From contig NZ_CP151275.1 of NCBI RefSeq assembly GCF_038235435.1, positions 1,302,001 through 1,366,000 of the forward strand: 64,000 nucleotides of DNA. Reading direction: 5' to 3'. The translations under genes and the position numbers were made by a program. Under the pieces are notes generated by a model that was not told where the DNA came from, searched no databases, and saw nothing but the letters and a program-made list of their open reading frames with translations. Shown piece by piece: positions 54,851 to 64,000 of this stretch; the stretch's first letter is position 1, and the number at the start of each line of letters is the position of its first letter. Source of the stretch: Niveibacterium sp. SC-1. Its GTDB lineage: Bacteria > Pseudomonadota > Gammaproteobacteria > Burkholderiales > Rhodocyclaceae.

Positions 54851-56704
54851 TCAGGCCTTGTCGGCCGAAGGACGCCACACCTGGCCGATGGCGAGCTTCT
54901 CGAGCTTGCGACGGCGGCCGTAGATGAAGTTGGTGAGCATGCGGGCCACCATGACCGAGCTGAACATCGAGGTCAGGATGCCCAGGCAGTGCACCACCGC
55001 AAACCCGCGCACCGGGCCGCTGCCGAAAATCAGCAGGGCGATGCCGGCGATCAGCGTCGTGACGTTCGAGTCGAGGATGGTGCCAAAGGCGCGCTCGTAG
55101 CCCGCTGAAATGGCCGCCTGCGGCGTCGAGCCGTTGCGCAGCTCTTCGCGGATCCGCTCGTTGATCAGCACGTTCGCGTCGATCGCCATACCCAGCGTGA
55201 AGGCGATGGCCGCGATACCCGGCAAGGTCAGCGTCGCCTGCATCAGCGAGAGCAGCGCGAGCAGCAGCATCAGGTTGGCCGCGAGAGCGGCCACCGAGAT
55301 CAGGCCGAACACCGCGTAGTACACGATCATGAAGATCGCGATCGCGATGAAGCCCCACAGGGTCGAGTCGAAGCCCTTCTTGATGTTCTCGGCGCCCAGG
55401 CTCGGGCCGATCGTGCGTTCCTCGATGATCTCCATCGGCGCGGCGAGCGAGCCGGAACGGATCAGGATCGAGAGCTGGTTCGTTTCCTCGGAGGTGAACT
55501 GGCCGGTGATCTGGAAGCGGTTGGAAAACTCGCCCTGGATCGTCGCGACGGAAATCGCTTCACCCTTGTTGCGCTCGAACAGGATGATCGCCATGCGCTT
55601 GCCGATGTTCTCGCGCGTGATGTCGAGCATCACGCGGCCGCCGGCGGCGTCCAGGTTCACCGCCACTGCGGGCTGGTGGTTGGAGTCAAAGGCAGAGTCC
55701 GCGCCGTTGAAGCGGTCGCCGGTGAGGACGACCTGCTTCTTCACGGGGATCGGCAAGACCGAACCGTCCTTGCGGCGTTCGGGGAAGACATCGACGCCGA
55801 CGTTGCTGCCGGACTGCAGGGCGGCTTCGTCGACCATGCGCACTTCCAGCGTGGCCGTGCGGCCGATCAGGTCCTTGGCCTTGGCCACGTCCTGCACGCC
55901 GGGCAGTTGCACGACGATGCGGTCGGCGCCTTGCTGCTGGATCACCGGCTCGGCGACGCCGAGTTCGTTGACCCGCTTGTTCAGCGTGGTGATGTTCTGC
56001 TTGACCGCGTCTTCCTGGATCTTGCGCTGCGACTGCAGCGTCAGGCTGCCGATCAGCAAGAGATCGTCGCCGTCGGTCTTGTCGGCGAGTTGCAGTTCCG
56101 GCAGGCGGTCACGCAGGAGCGCACGCGCCTGATCGCGGGTGTCGTTGTCGCGGAAGCGCACCACCAGGTTCTGGCCGTCACGGGTGATGCCGCCGTGCCG
56201 CAGGTTCTTCTCCCGCAGCATGGTGCGGATGTCCGAGGTGGTCGAATCCAGGCGCTTGGTGATCGCGCCCTGCATGTCCACCTGCAGCAGGAAGTGCACG
56301 CCGCCTCGCAGGTCCAGGCCCAGGTACATCGGCAGCGCGTGGATTGCGGTCAGCCACTTGGGGCTCGCGGAGAGCAGGTTCAAGGCCACGACGTAGGTTG
56401 GGTCCTTGGGGTCCGGATTGAAGGTGTGCTCGATCACGTCCTTCGCCTTGAGCTGCTGGTCGGCGTTCGTGAAGCGGGCTCGGACCGAATTCAGGTCGGT
56501 GAAGATGCCGTCGTGCGGGATACCCGCCTGGCGCAGCGCCGCGTCCACACGGTCACGCGCATCGACGGGCAGCTTGACCGTGGCTTTGGCACTCGAGATC
56601 TGTACGGCGGGCACTTCGCCGTAGAAGTTCGGCAGGGTATAGACGATGCCGAAGAACAGAACCACCAGGATCAGGAGGTTCTTCCAGAGCGGGTAGCGAT
56701 TCAT
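54851..56704 (-). CDS. secD: Protein translocase subunit SecD
   Basis: 617-residue SecD, the usual proteobacterial length. N-terminal helix, large periplasmic domain (KATVKLPVDARDRVDAALRQAG, YLGLDLRGGVHFLLQVDM) and five C-terminal helices including GMAIDANVLINERIREELRNG with the proton-conduction residues. Lies 39 bp upstream of secF in the direction of transcription. Confidence 0.98.
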   Translation of the reverse strand: MNRYPLWKNLLILVVLFFGIVYTLPNFYGEVPAVQISSAKATVKLPVDARDRVDAALRQAGIPHDGIFTDLNSVRARFTNADQQLKAKDVIEHTFNPDPKDPTYVVALNLLSASPKWLTAIHALPMYLGLDLRGGVHFLLQVDMQGAITKRLDSTTSDIRTMLREKNLRHGGITRDGQNLVVRFRDNDTRDQARALLRDRLPELQLADKTDGDDLLLIGSLTLQSQRKIQEDAVKQNITTLNKRVNELGVAEPVIQQQGADRIVVQLPGVQDVAKAKDLIGRTATLEVRMVDEAALQSGSNVGVDVFPERRKDGSVLPIPVKKQVVLTGDRFNGADSAFDSNHQPAVAVNLDAAGGRVMLDITRENIGKRMAIILFERNKGEAISVATIQGEFSNRFQITGQFTSEETNQLSILIRSGSLAAPMEIIEERTIGPSLGAENIKKGFDSTLWGFIAIAIFMIVYYAVFGLISVAALAANLMLLLALLSLMQATLTLPGIAAIAFTLGMAIDANVLINERIREELRNGSTPQAAISAGYERAFGTILDSNVTTLIAGIALLIFGSGPVRGFAVVHCLGILTSMFSSVMVARMLTNFIYGRRRKLEKLAIGQVWRPSADKA

Positions 56705-56770
56705 GATGTGGCTCGGAGGAGGGCGGGCGGCAGCGTTCGGAGCTGCGCCCGCTTCGTGTTATCGAATGGC

Positions 56771-57097
56771 TTAGACGCTCTTGAGCGTGCCCTTGGGCAG
56801 TACGGAGCTGATGGCGGGCTTGTGCACCTGCACTTCGACGCCGTCGGCGATCTCGACCTTCACGTAGGTCTCGCCGGTCTGGGTGACCTTGCCGGCGATG
56901 CCGCCGGAGGTCACGATTTCGTCGCCCTTGGACAGGGCTTCGAGCAGGGCGCGGTGTTCCTTCGCCTTCTTCTGCTGCGGACGGATCATGAGAAACCACA
57001 TGACCACGAACATGAGGACCAGCGGCAGCAGGCCCACGATGCCGCTGGTGGGATCCGCGGCGCCCGCGGTCTGGGCATAGGCATTGGAAATCAGCAC
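56771..57097 (-). CDS. yajC: Preprotein translocase accessory protein YajC
   Basis: 108-residue single-span membrane protein that associates with SecDF. The helix is GLLPLVLMFVVMWFLMI, followed by RPQQKKAKEHRALLEAL and the conserved SKGDEIVTSGGIAGKV. The start is GTG at 57097 (MLISNAYAQ), set by GGAG seven bases upstream; the TTG five codons earlier is inside that ribosome site and unlikely. A TATACT -10 lies about 40 bp upstream without a clear -35. Confidence 0.96.
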   Translation of the reverse strand: MLISNAYAQTAGAADPTSGIVGLLPLVLMFVVMWFLMIRPQQKKAKEHRALLEALSKGDEIVTSGGIAGKVTQTGETYVKVEIADGVEVQVHKPAISSVLPKGTLKSV

Positions 57098-57197
57098 GTT
57101 ACGACTCCACAAAGTTCAGAAGAAAAATAACCGAACGAGTATAACAGCGCGCCCGGACCGGGCCGGTTTGCCCCCGGCGCCGCGGGGTGAGCGCTAG

Positions 57198-59338
<2,141 letters not shown>

Positions 59339-59467
59339 CGGAAAAGGCAATCACGTCTGACGTTCAGCCGCGATCTGGCGATGCGCGCGTGCAGACAAAA
59401 CGGTTCAATAACAAGAGGTTGGACGGTGTTGTGCACGTCCTGAAACAAATAAAGGCATGGGCTTTGC

Positions 59468-59496
59468 TTGATGAAAGGCAGCCTTTACGGGATAAT
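59468..59496 (+). promoter_or_regulatory. Promoter of tRNA-Leu
   Basis: TTGATG (59468-59473) and GATAAT (59491-59496) with a 17-bp spacer, a strong sigma-70 match. Transcription would begin near 59503, just before the tRNA start. Confidence 0.75.
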
Positions 59497-59509
59497 CATC
59501 GGCTTTCCG

Positions 59510-59596
59510 GCCGGGGTGGCGGAATCGGTAGACGCAGCGGATTCAAAATCCGCCGATGGCGACATCGTGAGGGTTCGAGTCCCTCTCCCGGCACCA
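59510..59596 (+). tRNA. tRNA-Leu (anticodon CAA)
   Basis: 87-nt leucine tRNA with encoded CCA end. The acceptor stem pairs GCCGGGG (59510-59516) with TCCCGGC (59586-59592), the discriminator is A, the anticodon stem pairs GCGGA with TCCGC, and the loop TTCAAAA gives anticodon CAA at 59544-59546. A long variable arm, typical of leucine, and the T-loop GGTTCGAGTCC are visible. It decodes UUG. Confidence 0.97.
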
Positions 59597-59755
59597 AAGT
59601 ACGGTTTTCACGGACGCCCGACCGTTCCTCGAACCGACTGGCCAGTTTCAGATACGGGCCAGCAGTGAAAGATTCTGTTACGCAGAAGCTTGAACTTTCC
59701 GGTTCCGCCCCGATCTACGGGGCTGGCGTCCAAACTGCTGATCTTATTGACTTCC

Positions 59756-60178
59756 ATGGCTGCAAGCAAACCGATCGTCCGGCGACGCAATACCGTTTTC
59801 GCGGTTCTGGCGCTCGCCATGGCTGGCTATGCCACCCTGCCTGAAGCCGCTCAGGCCACCCTGCGCGGACGCATCAGCTACGGCGAAGGCCTGGCGCTCC
59901 CGCCGCAGGCCGTGATCGACATCGAACTGATGGACGTGTCGAGCGCGGACTCTCCCGCTCAGGTCGCGCGCATCCGCATGTCGGCTGAAGACGAAGGTCC
60001 GATTCCGTTCGAACTCATCGTGCCTTCGGCCAGCATCGACCAGCAGCGCACCTACGTGCTGTCTGCCCGTATTTCCTACGGCGGCAAGCTGCTCTACGCC
60101 AACGTCACCCAACCCAAGGTGTTGACGCAAGGCGCACCGGCCAAGGTGGATCTGCGCGTCGAACGCGTGCTGGCATAA
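59756..60178 (+). CDS. YbaY-family exported protein
   Basis: 140 residues. Hydrophobic N-terminal segment (VFAVLALAMAGYATLPEAAQA) then a single domain like YbaY/YscW: ATLRGRISYGEGLALPPQAVIDIELMDVSS, PIPFELIVPS and TYVLSARISYGGKLLYANVTQ. There is no lipobox cysteine, unlike E. coli YbaY, so it is probably periplasmic. ATG 59756 is chosen by the signal sequence; no ribosome site is seen. A terminator hairpin follows. Confidence 0.82.
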   Translation: MAASKPIVRRRNTVFAVLALAMAGYATLPEAAQATLRGRISYGEGLALPPQAVIDIELMDVSSADSPAQVARIRMSAEDEGPIPFELIVPSASIDQQRTYVLSARISYGGKLLYANVTQPKVLTQGAPAKVDLRVERVLA

Positions 60179-60204
60179 GGTCGGCATTCCGCTCCTGATC
60201 CCTG

Positions 60205-60240
60205 CGAGGCGCTGCGCAACTGCGTAGCGCCTCGTTCTTT
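60205..60240 (+). terminator. Terminator after the YbaY-like gene
   Basis: CGAGGCGCTGCGCA and TGCGTAGCGCCTCG form a long stem with one G-U pair and a short central loop, followed by TTCTTT. Confidence 0.85.
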
Positions 60241-60253
60241 GGTGGGCCCTGCC

Positions 60254-61210
60254 ATGTCCCCGGATCCGCGCGCCCAGATCATTCTCGCTGCCGCCTATCG
60301 GCCCAAAGCCGTGCGCATGTGGCAGATGGATGTGGCGCAGGCGCGCCACGCTTTCTTCAAGCTCTGTGCGGCTTACGGAGCACCTGCCGAAGTCCTGTCC
60401 AGCATGACCGACAAGGTTCTGGCGCGACCGCCGGCGCTCGGCGGGCCGCTCAGGCTGCGGGTCTATCGCCCCCTGGGCGCGGCGCCGGGTGAGGTTCTGC
60501 CGGCCGTCTTGTGGATTCACGGCGGTGGCTGGACGCTGGGGACGCTCGACGACTACGACGTGCTGTGCCGGACGCTTTGCAATCATTCCGGCGCCGCAGT
60601 GCTGGCGCTGGATTACCGCCTCGCGCCGGAGCACCCTTATCCGGCCGCCGTGGAGGACGCCCAGTTCGCCCTGGACTGGCTGGCGGCGCGCACCGCCGAA
60701 CTCAACATCGACCCGGCGCGGATCGCGATCGCCGGCGACAGCGCGGGTGGCAATCTCGCGGCAGTGACCGCCATTGCTACGCGCGATGCCGGATGGCCCC
60801 GGTTGTGCGCTCAGGTTCTTGCCTATCCAGCCACCGACCAGCTTTCTCAGCGTCCCAGTCATAGACAGTTCGCTGACGGTTTCCTGCTCGACGAGGCGAC
60901 CATCCGCTGGTTCCAGAATCACTATCTTCCCGATCCGGAGCTCAAGGCGGACTGGCAGGCCTCGCCGCTATGGTCTCCGCGACTGGATGGCTTGCCCCCT
61001 GCGTTGGTCCTCATCGCGGCGTGCGATGTCCTTGCCGATGATGGTCGCGCCTATGCGGATGCCCTGCGCGCCGCGGGAACCGAAGCCTGGCTGGATGTGC
61101 TGCCAGGAATGATCCACGGCTTTCTCAACCTCGGCCGCCTGCTGCCTGACGCAGGAAGCAGCCTTGCGCGGATCGGCGCCTGGCTGCGTGAGGTCTTCAG
61201 TCGGGCTTGA
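60254..61210 (+). CDS. Alpha/beta hydrolase (hormone-sensitive lipase family)
   Basis: 318-residue esterase or lipase. The oxyanion motif HGGG is at residues 89-92, nucleophile Ser163 is in GDSAGGNLA, and the triad is completed by Asp258 (ACDVLADDG) and His288 (GMIHGFLN). No signal peptide, so cytoplasmic. The start at ATG 60254 follows GGTGGG. Its 3' end overlaps the convergent SUMT gene by 14 bp. Substrate unknown. Confidence 0.9.
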   Translation: MSPDPRAQIILAAAYRPKAVRMWQMDVAQARHAFFKLCAAYGAPAEVLSSMTDKVLARPPALGGPLRLRVYRPLGAAPGEVLPAVLWIHGGGWTLGTLDDYDVLCRTLCNHSGAAVLALDYRLAPEHPYPAAVEDAQFALDWLAARTAELNIDPARIAIAGDSAGGNLAAVTAIATRDAGWPRLCAQVLAYPATDQLSQRPSHRQFADGFLLDEATIRWFQNHYLPDPELKADWQASPLWSPRLDGLPPALVLIAACDVLADDGRAYADALRAAGTEAWLDVLPGMIHGFLNLGRLLPDAGSSLARIGAWLREVFSRA

Positions 61211-62000
61211 ACCAGTTCAGCCGTTCGCGCAACCTGACTACTTCCCCGATGATCAGCAGGGCTGGCGGCTTGATGCCAGCAGCGGCGACCGCCGCAGGCA
61301 GTTCGGCGATATCCGCAGCGATACAGCGTTGGTCTGCCAGGGTGGCATGGCGCACGACCGCCGCGGGCGTGTTGGTGGGCAAGCCGTGGGCGCAGAGCTC
61401 GCGCGCGATCGTTGGGAGCGCGCTGATGCCCATGTAGATGACCAGCGTCTGTCCGGGGCGTGCGAGCGCGGGCCAGTCGAGATCGCAAGTGCCGTCCTGG
61501 AAGTGGCCCGTGGCAAAGGTGCAGGTCCGCGCGATCTCGCGATGCGTGAGCGGGATCCCGGCGTAGGCGGCGGCGCCGGCGGCGGCGGTCACGCCGGGCA
61601 CGACCTCGAAGGGCACGCCGGCTTCGACCAGCTCGAGGATCTCCTCCCCGCCCCGGCCGAAGATATAGGGGTCTCCGCCCTTTAGGCGGATGACCGTCTT
61701 GCCTTCCCGCGCAAGATTCACCAGCAGGCGATTGATCTCCTCTTGCGGCAGCGCATGGTTGCCGGCCTTCTTGCCAACGTAGATTCGCTGCGTTGTCGCG
61801 GGGATCAAGGCCAGTACGTCGGGGCCGACCAGATTGTCGTAGACCGCGACGTCGGCCGCCGCGATCAGACGGGCGGCCCGTACCGTCAGAAGATCTGCCT
61901 CGCCAGGGCCTGCGCCTACGAGATAGACGGTTGCGGCGCGTGGCGAAGGCAGGGGAGGCATGTGCGGTGTGGCAGGCAGTGGGGAAGAAAAGTGTAGCAT
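61197..62000 (-). CDS. cobA: Uroporphyrinogen-III C-methyltransferase
   Basis: 267-residue SUMT that methylates uroporphyrinogen III twice, giving precorrin-2 for siroheme or cobalamin. Motifs: VYLVGAGPGEADLLTVRAARLI, KGGDPYIFGRGGEEI, VVPGVTAAAGAAAYAGIPLTHR. Stand-alone (not fused to CysG). ATG 62000 or 61961 are both possible; neither has a clear ribosome site. No siroheme or nitrite-assimilation gene is adjacent. Confidence 0.94.
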   Translation of the reverse strand: MLHFSSPLPATPHMPPLPSPRAATVYLVGAGPGEADLLTVRAARLIAAADVAVYDNLVGPDVLALIPATTQRIYVGKKAGNHALPQEEINRLLVNLAREGKTVIRLKGGDPYIFGRGGEEILELVEAGVPFEVVPGVTAAAGAAAYAGIPLTHREIARTCTFATGHFQDGTCDLDWPALARPGQTLVIYMGISALPTIARELCAHGLPTNTPAAVVRHATLADQRCIAADIAELPAAVAAAGIKPPALLIIGEVVRLRERLNWFKPD

Positions 62001-62028
62001 CCGCGCCCCGGCGATCAGCTCCGGGGGC

Positions 62029-62058
62029 TGACGTTGCGCGTGACGCTGAGCCTATAAT
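62029..62058 (+). promoter_or_regulatory. Promoter of kup
   Basis: CTGACG (62029-62034) and perfect TATAAT (62053-62058) with an 18-bp spacer, about 80 bp upstream of the kup start. Confidence 0.65.
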
Positions 62059-62138
62059 CCGCGCCTTCATTTTTGCAGAGCAGCACGGCGACACGCAGTC
62101 CGCGATCCATGAGCGGATCACGCCGTAACACGAATCAA

Positions 62139-64000
62139 ATGGCAGACAGCCGGCAGCAGGCAGGACACGCCCCCCAGGTATCGCGAAGCCGACTGGCAGG
62201 GCTTACCGTTGCGGCCATCGGCGTGGTGTTCGGCGACATCGGCACCAGCCCGCTCTACACGATGAAAGAGGTCTTCGGCAGTCACGGCCTCTTCCCCTCG
62301 CACGACAACGTACTCGGCATCCTCTCGCTGGCGTTCTGGGCGTTGATCGTCATCGTCGCCTTCAAGTACGTGCTCTTCATCATGCGCGCCGACAACCGCG
62401 GCGAGGGCGGCATCATGGCCCTGACTGCGCTGGCGCAGCGCACGGTGGGCAGCGATTCGCGCACTTTGTGGCTGCTGACGGTAGCGGGGCTTTTCGGCGC
62501 GGCGCTGTTCTACGGTGACGGCGTGATCACGCCAGCGATCTCGGTGCTCTCCGCGGTCGAGGGGCTGGAGGTCGCGACGCCAGCGTTCAAGCCCTTCGTG
62601 GTGCCTTTGACCTGCGTCGTCATCGTCATGCTGTTCGCCTTCCAGCGAAAGGGCACGGCCAGCGTGGGTGCGCTCTTCGGGCCGGTGATGATCGTCTGGT
62701 TCCTGGTGCTCGGGCTGCTTGGGCTCAACCAGGTGGTGCGTTACCCCGCGGTGATCGCGGCGATCAACCCCTGGTTTGCGCTCCATTTCCTGGTGACCTA
62801 CAAGCTGCATGGCTTCCTGATCCTGGGTTCCGTGGTGCTGGCTGTGACGGGTGCCGAGGCGCTCTATGCGGACATGGGGCACTTCGGACGTCGTCCGATC
62901 AAGCTGGCCTGGTTTGGCCTCGTGCTTCCCTGCATCTATCTCAACTATCTGGGGCAGGGGGCACTGTTGATCGGCGAGCCGGCGGCTGCCCGCAACCCCT
63001 TCTATCTCCTCGCGCCCGACTGGTTCCTCTATCCGATGGTGGGCCTGTCTACGATGGCCACCATCATCGCGAGCCAGGCCGTCATCTCAGGCGCGTTCTC
63101 GTTGACCCGCCAGGCGATGCAGCTCGGCTACTGTCCGCGGCTGGCCTTCGTGCATACCTCGGCGCGCGAGATCGGCCAGGTCTATGTGCCAGGCGTGAAC
63201 TGGGCGCTGCTGATCGCGGTGCTCGCGCTGGTGATCGGATTCAAGTCGTCGAGCGCGCTGGCCTCCGCCTACGGCATCGCGGTCACCCTCACGATGACCA
63301 TCGACACCTTGCTGGCGTTCGTCGTCGTGCGACAGCTCTGGGGCTGGTCGAGCTGGAAGGGCGCGCTGTTCCTGATCTGCTTCCTGACCGTGGATCTCGC
63401 CTTCGTGCTCGCCTGCTCGGTGAAGATCTTCGATGGCGGCTGGTTCCCGCTCGCGATGGGGCTGCTCGTGTTCCTGCTGCTCACGACCTGGCGGCGGGGA
63501 CGGCGCCTGCTGTACGAACGCACGCGCACCGACACCATCCCGCTCGAGCTCTTCATCCAGTCCCTGTTCCACTCCCCGCCGATGCGCGTGCCCGGGACCG
63601 GCATCTTCATGACGGCCAACCCGGAGGGCGTGCCGCGTGCGCTGTTGCACAACCTGCTGCACAACAAGGTCCTGCATGAACGCGTGGTCCTGCTGACCGT
63701 GGTGACGGAAGACGTGCCCTTCGTGCCCGAGATCGACCGCGTGTGGATCGAGCAGATGGACTTCGGCTTCGTGCGGATTTCGGTGCACTACGGCTTCAAG
63801 GACGATCCCGATGTGCCGCTCGCGTTGGAGCAGGCGAGCGCCTGCGGCTTCGCCTTCGACATGATGGAGACTTCGTTTTTCCTCGGCCGCGAGAAGCTCA
63901 TTCCGCGCCTCAAGGGCAAGATGCCGCCGTGGCGCGAACACCTGTTCATCGTCATGTTCCGCAACGCGGGGAGTGCGGCCGACTTCCTGAAGATTCCTGC
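62139..64000 (+). CDS. kup: Low-affinity potassium uptake protein Kup, partial
   Basis: About 620 residues in the window; Kup proteins are usually 620-640, so only the end is cut. Signature near the N terminus: VAAIGVVFGDIGTSPLYTMKEVFG, then GDGVITPAISVLSAVEGL and about 12 helices, with a cytoplasmic tail from about residue 440. It imports potassium with protons across the inner membrane. Starts at ATG 62139 (MADSRQQAGHAPQ) or 62109, both in frame; no strong ribosome site decides. Confidence 0.95.
   Translation, partial: MADSRQQAGHAPQVSRSRLAGLTVAAIGVVFGDIGTSPLYTMKEVFGSHGLFPSHDNVLGILSLAFWALIVIVAFKYVLFIMRADNRGEGGIMALTALAQRTVGSDSRTLWLLTVAGLFGAALFYGDGVITPAISVLSAVEGLEVATPAFKPFVVPLTCVVIVMLFAFQRKGTASVGALFGPVMIVWFLVLGLLGLNQVVRYPAVIAAINPWFALHFLVTYKLHGFLILGSVVLAVTGAEALYADMGHFGRRPIKLAWFGLVLPCIYLNYLGQGALLIGEPAAARNPFYLLAPDWFLYPMVGLSTMATIIASQAVISGAFSLTRQAMQLGYCPRLAFVHTSAREIGQVYVPGVNWALLIAVLALVIGFKSSSALASAYGIAVTLTMTIDTLLAFVVVRQLWGWSSWKGALFLICFLTVDLAFVLACSVKIFDGGWFPLAMGLLVFLLLTTWRRGRRLLYERTRTDTIPLELFIQSLFHSPPMRVPGTGIFMTANPEGVPRALLHNLLHNKVLHERVVLLTVVTEDVPFVPEIDRVWIEQMDFGFVRISVHYGFKDDPDVPLALEQASACGFAFDMMETSFFLGREKLIPRLKGKMPPWREHLFIVMFRNAGSAADFLKIP

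Overview
The window is high-GC (clearly above 60% by eye), densely coded chromosomal DNA of a Gram-negative bacterium. The queA-tgt-yajC-secD-secF block, a zinc-ligand-poor DksA, Entner-Doudoroff sugar catabolism and a glucokinase fused to an RpiR/HexR-type regulator point to the Betaproteobacteria, perhaps Rhodocyclales or a relative. That placement is inference from gene content. I see no insertion sequence, prophage, CRISPR array or plasmid gene; one tRNA gene is present.

Layout: 0-2.4 kb holds a 1-Cys peroxiredoxin (cut by the window start), a Crp/Fnr-type regulator and a LysR regulator. 2.6-8.6 kb is a complete RND efflux operon (adaptor, pump, outer-membrane factor), divergent from the LysR gene. 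8.8-12.6 kb has a ZIP metal transporter with a Fur-like box, a small membrane protein and an adaptor/ATPase pair of a MacAB-like exporter without a permease. 12.6-21.3 kb is central carbon metabolism: zwf-pgl-glk-pgi on the minus strand and edd-eda on the plus strand, read from divergent promoters that each carry a HexR-like palindrome. 21.7-35.8 kb is a carbohydrate region: malK, malE, malF, then a complete glucose-type ABC transporter (gtsABC plus ATPase), then malG, a periplasmic alpha-amylase, an aldo/keto reductase and the glucokinase-HexR fusion. 35.8-46.8 kb is a mix of small conserved genes, two FtsX-like permeases that lack an ATPase, a MerR/ZntR-type regulator with a matching operator next to a MerF-like protein, panC, a deacylase, an FmdB-like zinc ribbon, dksA and a LysE exporter. 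46.9-50.3 kb is one very large secreted lipoprotein with two unrelated domains. 50.5-53.8 kb has an HDOD protein, an AcuI-type reductase and a response regulator with a degenerate GGDEF domain. 53.9-59.3 kb is secF-secD-yajC-tgt-queA. The end has tRNA-Leu(CAA), a YbaY-like protein, an esterase, a SUMT methyltransferase and kup (3' end outside the window).

How it fits together: maltodextrins would be cut by the periplasmic amylase and imported by MalEFGK; glucose would be imported by GtsABC. Both would be phosphorylated by one of two glucokinases and routed through Zwf, Pgl, Edd and Eda. KDPG is the effector known for HexR, so the HexR domain fused to glucokinase probably represses both central-metabolism operons through the two palindromes.

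The points most worth a second look are the glucose transporter nested between malF and malG, the sensor-enzyme fusion with its two target sites, the exporter whose halves lie 27 kb apart, and the two-domain 1133-residue lipoprotein.
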